From: a virus
Direction: 5' to 3' (one strand)
DNA length: 37,181 nt
Virus record (IMG/VR): IMGVR_UViG_3300030101_002057
Location: 1-37,181 of that record
Shown here: one piece after another, positions 1 to 8,468 of the stretch
Position numbering within the stretch: position 1 is the first letter of the stretch
Layout of the letters: every line of letters begins with the position of its first letter
Made by a program: the position numbers and the translations under genes
The notes under the pieces: generated by a model
The model's database searches: none
Told to the model about the DNA's origin: nothing
Seen by the model: the letters and a program-made list of their open reading frames with translations, nothing else

Positions 1-1377
1 TTATCTGTGGACACAGTAACCAACTCAACAGTTGACTTAGATAAATTTTTAGTTATTGATTCTGGTAACAGAATTTATTATAGAACTGGAGCAGAATCGC
101 TTTTAGATATTGGTGGTGTTGCTAAGTCAGGTGATACGATGACAGGAGATTTAACAATAAGTAGCACTGCTCCAAATTTAATTCTTGAAGATACAAATGG
201 TAGATCTATTGAGATGGATGTTAATGGTAATACTTTTAGAATAGATGACGTTGGCAATAATGCAGCTATATTTACCGCAGATCTTTCAGCAAACCCTGTT
301 CAAACAACTTTTGGTGGTCCTCTTTCTGCTGGTAGTTATTCTTTAACAGGTGGTAGCTTAGACATTAATGGTAACGCTGATATAAGTGGGGCTTTAACTT
401 TAGGTGGTAGTGTAACAGTAACAGGTAATGTAGTTGCTAATGGTACTACGTTAACTGGTGATCAAGATTTAAGTAGCTTACAGCCAAAGCCATCAGAAGG
501 AGCTTTTGCTAACGGTGACAAAACTAAACTAGATGGCATAGCTACTAGTGCTACTGCAAACTCTGATGATGAAACGTTGTTAACTAGATCAAACCACACG
601 GGTACACAAGCTGCTAGTACAATATCAGATTTTGATACTGAGGTTTCAAATAATACTACTGTAGTAAGTAATCAAGAACTAGCTAGTGGTGCTTTACAAA
701 AAGACGGTGGAACAATGACAGGCGCTTTAACTCTATCAGGTGCTCCAACTTCAAATTTACACGCTGCAACAAAAGCTTATGTAGATGCTAATGCTGGTGG
801 TGGTGGTGGTAGTAGTTTTACAGATATAAATGTTGCTGGAAATATAATACATACAGGTGATACTGATACTAAAATAACTTTTGGAACAAATACCATAACT
901 ATAGGTACTGCTGGTAATGCTCAATTAGGTTTAAGTAGCGATGATGTTACTGTTAAAGATAATTTATTATTTACTAGTGCAGCTGGACAACTACAATTTA
1001 CAGGTACTAACGGTGGTGGTAACGAAGGTATAACATATAAAGATTCTACTGGTAGTAATAAGTATGCTATGTTGTTCCCAGGTTCAAACCGTGTTGCTAT
1101 TACCAATAGAGCTTCTAGTGGTAAGGTTCAAATAAGAGCAAATAATTCTACAGCTGGAGCTAGTGGTGAAGTTACGGTAGTACAGTTTGAACATGATAAA
1201 ATTGATTTTCAAAAACCAATACATTTAACAGCTGGCGCAACACCTAGTGATCCAGATTCTGGTAAAGCTGTAATATATTTAGATAGTAGTGGTAATGTAA
1301 AAGTAAAAATAAGCGGTGAAGAAGGTACTGTAACTAGAACGCTAGCGGCCTTTGAACAAGCAGAAGGAGGAGGATAA
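1..1377 (+). CDS. Tail fibre protein, C-terminal part (5' end outside window)
   Basis: The frame is open from the first base, so the true start lies upstream; the GTG at 7 is only the first start-like codon in view. The visible ~458 residues are Gly/Ser/Thr/Asn-rich and carry phage-fibre signatures: GDTMTGDLTIS near residue 44, a GDKTKLDGIATSATAN-type segment near 175-185, and GTMTGALTLSGAP followed by an ATKAYVDA stretch near 237-260. A poly-Gly hinge (~264-270) separates this from a more beta-rich C-terminal part ending GTVTRTLAAFE. Such repeats are known from trimeric fibres of marine and enteric phages that bind the host surface. No C-terminal intramolecular chaperone is recognisable. A 63-bp gap separates it from the next gene. 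Receptor identity cannot be read from the sequence. Confidence 0.82.
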   Translation, partial: LSVDTVTNSTVDLDKFLVIDSGNRIYYRTGAESLLDIGGVAKSGDTMTGDLTISSTAPNLILEDTNGRSIEMDVNGNTFRIDDVGNNAAIFTADLSANPVQTTFGGPLSAGSYSLTGGSLDINGNADISGALTLGGSVTVTGNVVANGTTLTGDQDLSSLQPKPSEGAFANGDKTKLDGIATSATANSDDETLLTRSNHTGTQAASTISDFDTEVSNNTTVVSNQELASGALQKDGGTMTGALTLSGAPTSNLHAATKAYVDANAGGGGGSSFTDINVAGNIIHTGDTDTKITFGTNTITIGTAGNAQLGLSSDDVTVKDNLLFTSAAGQLQFTGTNGGGNEGITYKDSTGSNKYAMLFPGSNRVAITNRASSGKVQIRANNSTAGASGEVTVVQFEHDKIDFQKPIHLTAGATPSDPDSGKAVIYLDSSGNVKVKISGEEGTVTRTLAAFEQAEGGG

Positions 1378-1440
1378 CAAGTGTAATTACTCGTTATTAT
1401 ATGTGATATTATAAATAGAAATTAACTAAAATAAAATAAA

Positions 1441-1719
1441 ATGGCAAAAAAAGAAGAGGTGGTGGACCTTAAACCACAAAAACTAACTGAAGAAGAATTA
1501 AAAAGCTTACAAGAACTTGTAACTCAAATAGAGATGCATCAAAGAGAAATTGGCGCTTTAGAGCAAAGAAAACATAACTCTTTACACGCTCTTGTTACTC
1601 TTCAAAATCAAGTTACTGAAATGCAAGGAGAACTTGAAAAAGCTTACGGTAAAGCAGATGTTGACGTAAGAGATGGTTCATTAAAATATCATGAAGATAA
1701 TGGACAAGCTGATTCGTAA
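1441..1719 (+). CDS. Small coiled-coil phage protein of unknown function
   Basis: This is a 92-residue, mostly helical protein. Residues ~16-70 show heptad-like spacing (LTEEELKSLQELVTQI, then a run rich in Gln/Glu/Leu), suggesting one long coiled coil. The tail (~70-92) is acidic and polar. From memory, proteins of this shape sit upstream of the terminase in many marine phages, but I know of no assigned function. It is the first gene after the fibre, starts at an ATG behind the A-rich leader aactaaaataaaataaa, and its 3' end overlaps the next gene by about 20 bp in another frame. A role in assembly or as a small structural partner is only a guess. Confidence 0.65.
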   Translation: MAKKEEVVDLKPQKLTEEELKSLQELVTQIEMHQREIGALEQRKHNSLHALVTLQNQVTEMQGELEKAYGKADVDVRDGSLKYHEDNGQADS

Positions 1720-1921
1720 AATTAGCGTAGGTAAAGACTATAAAAACGATGCAATGCATTATGCAGTTGGTCAAGAAGTTTATGGTGGACACACGATATG
1801 TGATATAATAGAAGAGGTAGATAAATATTCTATTTATATTAAAAAAAACAAAGAGGTTATACCTTGGAAAGATTTTAATAAAAACATGGCTGTGTCTGTA
1901 GAATACAACTTGCAGTATTGA
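1700..1921 (+). CDS. Small conserved phage protein of unknown function
   Basis: The protein has 73 residues from ATG 1700; an in-frame ATG at 1691 would add three residues and deepen the overlap with the upstream gene. I prefer 1700 because the recognisable sequence begins MDKLIRKISVGKDYKN. The fold looks small and beta-rich: GQEVYGGHTICDIIEE, then SIYIKKNKEVIPWKDFN, ending VSVEYNLQY. No catalytic motif, Cys pair or membrane segment is visible. Its stop (TGA 1919-1921) lies just ahead of the GroES-like gene, so the two are probably translationally coupled. I recall similar short proteins in uncultured marine phages next to the terminase; the role is unknown. Confidence 0.6.
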   Translation: MDKLIRKISVGKDYKNDAMHYAVGQEVYGGHTICDIIEEVDKYSIYIKKNKEVIPWKDFNKNMAVSVEYNLQY

Positions 1922-1929
1922 AAAAAGAA

Positions 1930-2526
1930 ATGCTAAGGCAAATGAAAAGTATCTATAATTTTATTGTAGAGCCTATTGGGAATAGATATAACAACGTAAA
2001 AAAATTAGGTGAAAAAGAATTAGTTTTAAACACAGATATATTCAATCACAAATTTATAAATAGAAAAGCACGTGTTGTATCTAATCCTATACTAGAAAAT
2101 AACACAGGTGTAAAAAAAGGCGATGAAATTATAATACACCACAATGTATTTAGAAGGTGGCACGATGTGCAGGGTAATGAAAGAAATAGCTCTAATTTTA
2201 TTAGCGAAAACTTATACTCTGTATATCATGACCAAATATACGCTGTAAAACAAAATAATACCTGGAAACCTTTAAAAGGTTATATATTTTTACAACCATT
2301 AAAACAAGACGATAAGTTTTCAAATGAAAAAGAAAAATTTATTGGTAAAGTTGTTTACGGCAACGACGAGTATAAAAAAGGTGATATACTTGGTTTTGCT
2401 CAAAAAGGAGCTAGGTATGAGTTTGTTATAGATGGACAAAGACTTTATAAAGTCAACTTAAATTTAATTACAATAAAATATGAATGTCAAGGAAACGAAG
2501 AAACGTATAATCCAAGCTGGGCATAG
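1930..2526 (+). CDS. Tandem GroES-like co-chaperonin protein (two fused domains)
   Basis: The 198-residue protein reads as two GroES-type beta-barrels in tandem. Repeat 1 (~8-107): a strand IYNFIVEPI, a long loop at 17-47 containing L31-V32-L33 where GroES has its GroEL-binding IVL, then a VVSNP strand, GVKKGDEIII (60-69) and a C-terminal QIYAVK strand. Repeat 2 (~115-185): GYIFLQPL, a short loop without an IVL-like triplet, GKVVYGN, EYKKGDILGF (147-156), FVIDGQRLYKV and the closing ITIKYE. GroES itself is ~97 residues with the order strand, mobile loop, GxVxxVG, VKxGDxVxF, IDxExxLI, ILAIVE. Phages are known to carry co-chaperonins (T4 gp31, CocO). Function is inferred: capping the host GroEL to fold a phage protein. 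I chose ATG 1930 over an upstream in-frame TTG (1918); ATG 1942 is also possible. The last ~13 residues overlap the next gene and lie outside the fold. Confidence 0.62.
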   Translation: MLRQMKSIYNFIVEPIGNRYNNVKKLGEKELVLNTDIFNHKFINRKARVVSNPILENNTGVKKGDEIIIHHNVFRRWHDVQGNERNSSNFISENLYSVYHDQIYAVKQNNTWKPLKGYIFLQPLKQDDKFSNEKEKFIGKVVYGNDEYKKGDILGFAQKGARYEFVIDGQRLYKVNLNLITIKYECQGNEETYNPSWA

Positions 2527-2755
2527 AGCTGTTGAAGAGTTAATAAAAGTAGCTAAAGAAGACATTGTTGACTCTGGAGATGATATATCAGCTGATAGAC
2601 TTAAAAATGCCGCAGCTACTAAAAAACTAGCTATATTTGACGCATTTGAGATACTTAACAGAATACAGGAAGAAGAAAACATACTTGAGGGGAAAAATAC
2701 CGAAGAAAAAAAAGAAAGAGTATTTAAAGGCTTTGCAGAAGGAAGATCAAAATGA
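2480..2755 (+). CDS. Small terminase subunit candidate
   Basis: The protein has 91 residues, is helical, strongly charged and without Cys. The N-terminal segment KKRIIQAGHRAVEELIKVA (~7-25) could form a helix pair. A central stretch, DISADRLKNAAATKKLAIFD (~36-55), resembles a helix-turn-helix-type region, and an oligomerising helix rich in Glu/Lys follows. It sits directly before the large terminase and overlaps it by 4 bp (ATGA at 2752-2755), the usual place for the small terminase that recognises the packaging site. The assignment rests mainly on position and size; no diagnostic TerS motif is evident. It overlaps the GroES-like gene by 47 bp in another frame. Confidence 0.5.
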   Translation: MNVKETKKRIIQAGHRAVEELIKVAKEDIVDSGDDISADRLKNAAATKKLAIFDAFEILNRIQEEENILEGKNTEEKKERVFKGFAEGRSK

Positions 2756-4968
2756 GTTACGAGCAAACACTGTACAAAATAGTACAACCTGTTAAAAGCA
2801 ATACTTTAAAAAGGTTTAACAGAAATAAAAAATGGGAATATGGATATAATAAAGAGCATGATATTATCATTATATCAAAAGATGGTACTATTGGTGAAAT
2901 ATATGAAATACAAGGGTTGCAAATTGCTTTACCAATGCAACCAAAAAATGTGTACTTGCATGAAGAAAATAAATGGCAGCAAATAGCCTACCCAAAAGAA
3001 TTATCAAAACTTAAAAATATATTTGACTGGAGATCATATCCTGAAGAGTCTAAAGACAAATGGTATGATTATATAGACGAAGAGTTTAAAAGAAGAGAAG
3101 AAGGTTTTTGGTTTAGCAATAATAAAAAACCAACATATATAACAGGAACACACTACATGTATTTACAATGGAGTAAAATTGATGTAGGCGCACCAGATTT
3201 TAGAGAAGCAAACAGATTGTTTTATATATTCTGGGAAGCTTGTAAGGCTGACAAAAGATGCTATGGTATGTGTTATCTTAAAAACAGACGATCTGGCTTT
3301 TCTTTTATGTCTTCATCTGAAACAGTTAACCAAGCTACAATATCTAGTGATGCAAGGTTTGGTGTATTATCAAAAACTGGAGCTGATGCTAAGAAAATGT
3401 TTACAGATAAAATTGTACCAATATCGGTTAATTACCCGTTCTTTTTTAAACCGATACAAGATGGTATGGATAGACCTAAGTCTGAGCTTGCTTACCGTGT
3501 ACCTGCGAGTAAGTTTACTCGTAAAAAAATTACTGCTAACGAAAAGCAGGAAGACTTGGTTGGACTTGATACTACTATTGATTGGAAAAATACAGGTGAC
3601 AACAGTTATGATGGAGAAAAGCTTCAGCTGCTAGTACATGATGAAAGCGGTAAATGGGAAAGGCCTGATAACATATTAAACAACTGGCGTGTTACAAAAA
3701 CATGTTTACGATTAGGTAGTAGAATTATAGGTAAGTGTATGATGGGTTCAACATCTAACGCGTTAGATAAAGGAGGTGATAACTTTAAAAAACTATACAA
3801 TGCATCAGACGTTACTCAAAGAAATAGGAATGGACAAACAAAGTCTGGCTTGTATTCTCTCTTTATCCCAATGGAATGGAACTACGAAGGCTTTATTGAC
3901 GAATACGGACGTCCTGTTTTTGATACGCCTAGTGATGATGTCTTCGCCCCAGACGGAGAGTTAATAGACATAGGAGTAATAGATCATTGGCAAAACGAAG
4001 CTGATGGTTTAAAAAACGATCAAGACGCGTTAAACGAGTTTTACAGGCAGTTTCCAAGAACTACAGAACACGCGTTTAGAGATGAGGCTCAAAACAGTAT
4101 ATTTAATCTTATTAAAATATACGAGCAAATAGATTATAACGAAGAATTAGGTAGAACTTTAGGTGTTAGTCAAGGAAGTTTTCAATGGTTAAACGGTATT
4201 AAAGACTCAAGAGTTATTTTTTACCCTGATGCTAACGGTAGGTTTAAAATAACTTGGGTACCACCTACACACCTACAAAATAACATAATAATAAAAAATG
4301 GCATTAAATATCCGGGCAACGATCATATGGGTGCTTTTGGTTGCGATAGCTACGATATTAGTGGCACGGTAGACGGTAAAGGTTCAAAAGGCGCTTTACA
4401 TGGTTTAACTAAGTTTAGCATGGAAGACTGTCCACCTAGTCAATTTTTTTTAGAATACGTAGCTAGACCACAAACAGCTGAAATATTTTTTGAAGACGTA
4501 TTAATGGCTTTAATTTTTTATGGCATGCCTATGCTTGCTGAAAACAACAAACCTAGGCTGTTATATCATTTAAGGCGTAGAGGTTATAGAGGTTTTAGCA
4601 TGAACAGACCTGATAAAGTTTGGAACAAACTGTCTACAACAGAAAAAGAAATAGGTGGTATACCAAACACTAGCGAAGATATAAAGCAAGCGCACGCTGC
4701 TGCTATTGAAATGTATATACAAGAAAAAGTTGGACAAACTAAAAACGGCTTTGGTAATATGTATTTTAATTCTACGTTAAATGACTGGAGTAGATTTGAT
4801 ATAAATAAAAGAACAAAATACGATGCAACTATTAGTTCTGGTTTAGCTATAATGGCCTGTAATAGACACTTATACAAACCAAACCCACTAATGAAAAAGG
4901 CACCGGTAAATATAAAAATTGCTAAGTATAGCAATAAAGGAACAAATTCAAAAATAATTAAACAATAA
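2752..4968 (+). CDS. terL: Terminase large subunit (packaging ATPase-nuclease)
   Basis: At 738 residues this is the packaging motor that pumps DNA through the portal and cuts it. The N-terminal ATPase half shows a degenerate Walker A, KNRRSGFSF (~177-185), comparable to the R-rich P-loops of many TerL, and a clear Walker B, LLVHDES (~292-298), whose DE is the usual Mg/catalytic pair. The coupling motif is MGSTSN (~330). The C-terminal RNase H-like nuclease half begins near GAFGCDSYDISG (metal-ligand Asp at ~532) and ends with DINKRTKYDATISSGLA, which supplies late Asp residues at ~683 and ~691. The ~170-residue N-terminal extension before the ATPase makes it longer than the usual 450-600. It overlaps the TerS candidate by 4 bp and is followed immediately by the portal gene. 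Confidence 0.92.
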   Translation: MSYEQTLYKIVQPVKSNTLKRFNRNKKWEYGYNKEHDIIIISKDGTIGEIYEIQGLQIALPMQPKNVYLHEENKWQQIAYPKELSKLKNIFDWRSYPEESKDKWYDYIDEEFKRREEGFWFSNNKKPTYITGTHYMYLQWSKIDVGAPDFREANRLFYIFWEACKADKRCYGMCYLKNRRSGFSFMSSSETVNQATISSDARFGVLSKTGADAKKMFTDKIVPISVNYPFFFKPIQDGMDRPKSELAYRVPASKFTRKKITANEKQEDLVGLDTTIDWKNTGDNSYDGEKLQLLVHDESGKWERPDNILNNWRVTKTCLRLGSRIIGKCMMGSTSNALDKGGDNFKKLYNASDVTQRNRNGQTKSGLYSLFIPMEWNYEGFIDEYGRPVFDTPSDDVFAPDGELIDIGVIDHWQNEADGLKNDQDALNEFYRQFPRTTEHAFRDEAQNSIFNLIKIYEQIDYNEELGRTLGVSQGSFQWLNGIKDSRVIFYPDANGRFKITWVPPTHLQNNIIIKNGIKYPGNDHMGAFGCDSYDISGTVDGKGSKGALHGLTKFSMEDCPPSQFFLEYVARPQTAEIFFEDVLMALIFYGMPMLAENNKPRLLYHLRRRGYRGFSMNRPDKVWNKLSTTEKEIGGIPNTSEDIKQAHAAAIEMYIQEKVGQTKNGFGNMYFNSTLNDWSRFDINKRTKYDATISSGLAIMACNRHLYKPNPLMKKAPVNIKIAKYSNKGTNSKIIKQ

Positions 4969-4969
4969 C

Positions 4970-7312
4970 ATGGCAGATTCTCTATATAAAGAATTTCCTT
5001 CTCAAGTTGTTAGTGACTTAGAAAAAGTTTCTGACAAGTACGGGTTAAAAGTAGCTAGAGCTATTGAGCTAGAGTGGTTTGATGGTCCTGCTTCTAACCG
5101 ATATTCTCAAACGCAGAGAAAGTTTCATAATCTTAGATTATACGCGAGAGGTGAACAATCAATACAAAAATACAAAGACGAGTTGTCTATAAATGGTGAT
5201 TTGTCTTATCTTAATTTAGACTGGACGCCAGTACCTATTATACCTAAGTTTGTTGATATAGTTGTCAACGGTATGGCAAATAGAAGTTTTGATATAAAAG
5301 CATATTCTCAAGACCAGTATGGTATGGCAAAGAGAACAGAGTACATGGAAGACTTGTTAAAAGACATGCGTACAAAAGATTTTAACAATCAAGCTAAACA
5401 GCAGTTTAATATGGATTTATCTAAAACAGATCCTGAGCAGCTGCCAGAAACATTAGAAGAGTTAAGGCTTCATATGCAATTAACTTACAAACAAGAAGTT
5501 GAAATGGCAAATGAACAAGCTATAAATGTTTTGCTAGAAGGTAGTAAGTATGATTTAGTACGAAGAAGATGTTTAGAAGATTTAACTGTACTAGGTATTG
5601 GTTGTGTAAAAACAACTTTTGATTGGTCTGAAGGGGCTAGAGTACAGTATGTTGATCCGGCAAATATAGTTTATTCACACAGTGACTCTCCTTATTTTGA
5701 AGACATATATTATATAGGTGAAGTTAAATACATACCTATAAATGAACTTGTAAAAGAGTTTCCTCAATTAACAGAAGCTGATCTCGAAAGTATAGATAAA
5801 AGATATACTAGAATGGCAGATAATAGGATGCAAAGCTATAATAGAGATAGAAATAAAATATCTGTGTTGTATTTTAATTATAAAACATATATGAACGATG
5901 TTTATAAAATTAAAACAACTAGTACTGGCGGAGAAAAAGCTATAAAAAAAGATGACACGTTTAATCCTCCAGCAGAAAAACAAGTTGATTTTGTAAGAAC
6001 ACAAAAAGCTTGTGAGGTTTTGTTTGAAGGCGCTAAAATATTAGGTACAGATATTATGTTGAAGTGGCAAAAAGCAGACAACATGATGAGAGATAAGAGT
6101 GATTTTAATAAAGTAAAAATGAATTATTCTTTAGTTGCACCTAAAATGTATAGAGGTAAAATAGAATCAGTTGTTAGTAGAATAACTGGTTTTGCTGATA
6201 TGATACAGCTAACTCATTTAAAAATACAACAAGTATTATCACGTATGGTACCAGACGGTGTTTATTTAGATATTGATGGTTTAGCAGAAGTTGATCTTGG
6301 TAACGGAACAAATTATAATCCGCAAGAAGCATTAAACATGTTTTTCCAAACAGGTAGTGTTATTGGTAGATCGTTTACTCAAGACGGTGATGGTAATCCT
6401 GGTAAAATACCAATACAAGAAATATCAAATGGTCAAGGTGCTGGTGGTAAATTACAATCATTAATAGGTAATTATAATTATTACTTACAAATGATTAGAG
6501 ATGTAACCGGTTTAAATGAGGCTAGAGATGCTTCTACACCTGATTCAAGATCGTTAGTAGGTATACAAAAAATAGCAGCTGCTAATTCTAATGTAGCAAC
6601 AAGGCATATACTAGATGCTAGTTTATTTTTAACAGTAGAAGCTGCAGAACAGTTATCATTAAGAATATCTGATATTATAGAATATTCACCAACTAAAGAA
6701 GCGTTTATACAAGCTATAGGAGCTCACAATGTAGCTACGTTAAAAGAATTAGCAGAATTACACTTGTATGACTTTGGTATATTTATACAGCTAATGCCAG
6801 ATGAAGAAGAAAAACAAGTGTTAGAAAACAACATACAAATGGCTTTACAAGCTAAGTTAATAGATTTAGATGATGCTATTGATTTACGCGAGGTGAAAAA
6901 TATAAAAATGGCTAATCAGTTGTTAAAACTACGTAGAAAAAAGAAAGCTGAAAAAGATCAACAAGCAGCTGAAAGAAACATGAAAATGCAGTCACAAACA
7001 AATCAACAAGCTGCACAAGCTGCCTCACAAGCTAAAATGCAAGAAGAACAAGCTAGAACTCAGTCTCAAATGGATATGGCTAAAACTCAAAATGATTTAA
7101 AAATGCAATACATGAGAGAAGAGGCTAGGCTTAAAAAAGAATTAATGGATCATGAGTTTGAAATAAATAGAAAACTCAAAGGTATGGAAGCAGATGCTAA
7201 AGTACAGCAAGACAGTATGAAAGAAGATCGTAAAGATCAAAGAGAAAGTCCAGAAAAGTTTGAGTCATCAGGTAATGACGTGATGGGTCAAGGCTTGGAT
7301 ATGGACGTTTAA
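4970..7312 (+). CDS. Portal protein
   Basis: At 780 residues it would form the dodecameric head vertex through which DNA enters and leaves. It begins one base after the terL stop. The N-terminal third includes NLDWTPVPIIPKFVDIVVNG (~83-102) followed by a RSFDIKA motif, a layout familiar from portals of marine short-tailed phages. Alternating helices continue to DVTGLNEARDAST (~510-522), a conserved element of portal stem/crown regions. The C-terminal ~110 residues (~650-760) are a very Gln/Met/Lys-rich, Ala-rich coiled coil, like the barrel-type extensions of long podovirus portals. The order TerL-portal-scaffold-capsid supports the call. No protease or MuF domain is fused. Confidence 0.9.
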   Translation: MADSLYKEFPSQVVSDLEKVSDKYGLKVARAIELEWFDGPASNRYSQTQRKFHNLRLYARGEQSIQKYKDELSINGDLSYLNLDWTPVPIIPKFVDIVVNGMANRSFDIKAYSQDQYGMAKRTEYMEDLLKDMRTKDFNNQAKQQFNMDLSKTDPEQLPETLEELRLHMQLTYKQEVEMANEQAINVLLEGSKYDLVRRRCLEDLTVLGIGCVKTTFDWSEGARVQYVDPANIVYSHSDSPYFEDIYYIGEVKYIPINELVKEFPQLTEADLESIDKRYTRMADNRMQSYNRDRNKISVLYFNYKTYMNDVYKIKTTSTGGEKAIKKDDTFNPPAEKQVDFVRTQKACEVLFEGAKILGTDIMLKWQKADNMMRDKSDFNKVKMNYSLVAPKMYRGKIESVVSRITGFADMIQLTHLKIQQVLSRMVPDGVYLDIDGLAEVDLGNGTNYNPQEALNMFFQTGSVIGRSFTQDGDGNPGKIPIQEISNGQGAGGKLQSLIGNYNYYLQMIRDVTGLNEARDASTPDSRSLVGIQKIAAANSNVATRHILDASLFLTVEAAEQLSLRISDIIEYSPTKEAFIQAIGAHNVATLKELAELHLYDFGIFIQLMPDEEEKQVLENNIQMALQAKLIDLDDAIDLREVKNIKMANQLLKLRRKKKAEKDQQAAERNMKMQSQTNQQAAQAASQAKMQEEQARTQSQMDMAKTQNDLKMQYMREEARLKKELMDHEFEINRKLKGMEADAKVQQDSMKEDRKDQRESPEKFESSGNDVMGQGLDMDV

Positions 7313-7336
7313 CTAATTATTTAATATTATTATATC

Positions 7337-8443
7337 ATGGAAGAAAACAAAGAAGTAGTTGAAGAAACTACACAACAACCTGTAGACGAAACTACAGAAC
7401 AAGAATCACCAGTATCGGTAAACGAAGATGGTGATTATAAAATAGATTTAACAAAAGTAAAACAAGAAGATGCCGTTCAAGAACCAGAAACAAATGATAG
7501 CGATGCTGTTGTCGGACAACCCGAAAACGAAGAAAGTAGCGAAGAAGTGGTTGAAGAAGTACAAAGCGCCGTTTCAGATGAGGAGCAACCAGTTGAACAA
7601 CCAGTTCAAGAAGAAGAAGTAACACAGGACGACTTAGCAAAGCTAAAACAGTTTATGGAAGAAACTGGTGGTAGCTTAGATGATTATGTAAAACTTAATA
7701 CAGATGTTAATGAGTTAGATGACTCAGAAGTTTTACAAGATTATTACAAAAGAACTAAACCGCATCTTAATAACGAAGAAATTAATTTTATGTTAGAAGA
7801 TCAGTTTTCATACGATGAAGACGAAGCTGATGACAAAGAAATAAGAAGAAAAAAATTAGCCTTAAAAGAGCAAGTTGCTGAGGCTAAAGCCTACTTAGAC
7901 GGGCAAAAGTCTAAATACTATGAAGAAATTAAAGGTAATTCTGCAAAGCTTACGAGCGAGCAAGAAGAAGCAATTGATTTCTACAATAACTACACGCAGG
8001 AAGAAGAGCAACAAGCTAAAATTGTACAGATGCAAGCTGATGTATTCTTAGATAAAACCGAAAAGGTTTTTAACAACGATTTCAAAGGTTTTGAATTTAA
8101 AGTTGGTGACAAGCAGGTAACATACAATGTTAGTAACATAGACAAAGTGAAGCAACAACAAAGTGACATAAATAACTTTATCGAAAAGTTTTTGAATAAA
8201 GACAGTGTTATGGAAGATGCTGCTGGTTATCACAAAGGTTTATTTACGGCAATGAATCCTGATGCAATTGCAAATCATTTTTATGAGCAAGGTAAAGCTG
8301 ATGCTATAAAAACATCGGTTGCTGAAGCCAAAAACATTAATACTTCTAGACAGTCACACACAGTGACAAAAGACGGTATAACTGTTAAGGTTTTAGGAGA
8401 TAGCTCTGATGATATGAAATTGCGTATTAAAACACGAAACTAA
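7337..8443 (+). CDS. Scaffold-like acidic protein
   Basis: The protein has 368 residues. The first ~100 are extremely acidic and low in complexity (Glu/Val/Gln/Thr), followed by helical, charged sequence (~100-290) with coiled-coil propensity, and a basic C-terminus ending DDMKLRIKTRN. This acidic-head, basic-tail design, without Cys and directly upstream of the capsid gene, matches capsid scaffolding proteins, whose basic C-terminus binds coat protein inside the procapsid. The assignment depends on composition and position; there is no catalytic protease triad in view. A 24-bp AT-only leader precedes the ATG. Confidence 0.75.
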   Translation: MEENKEVVEETTQQPVDETTEQESPVSVNEDGDYKIDLTKVKQEDAVQEPETNDSDAVVGQPENEESSEEVVEEVQSAVSDEEQPVEQPVQEEEVTQDDLAKLKQFMEETGGSLDDYVKLNTDVNELDDSEVLQDYYKRTKPHLNNEEINFMLEDQFSYDEDEADDKEIRRKKLALKEQVAEAKAYLDGQKSKYYEEIKGNSAKLTSEQEEAIDFYNNYTQEEEQQAKIVQMQADVFLDKTEKVFNNDFKGFEFKVGDKQVTYNVSNIDKVKQQQSDINNFIEKFLNKDSVMEDAAGYHKGLFTAMNPDAIANHFYEQGKADAIKTSVAEAKNINTSRQSHTVTKDGITVKVLGDSSDDMKLRIKTRN

Positions 8444-8468
8444 TAATTAATTTAAAAACAATTTTAAA

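Noticed and set aside
7-9. GTG as the true start of the left-edge tail fibre
   Set aside because: The frame is open to base 1 and the sequence at once resembles the interior of a fibre, so the gene is truncated by the window.
1410-1417. TATAAATA upstream of the gene at 1441, identical to the T4 late promoter -10 core
   Set aside because: The same octamer also occurs inside coding sequence (for example near 2053-2060), as expected in AT-rich DNA, and no T4-type late sigma factor is seen.
1918-1929. TTG start giving a four-residue longer GroES-like protein
   Set aside because: It overlaps the previous stop and an ATG follows at 1930; other genes in the window start with ATG.
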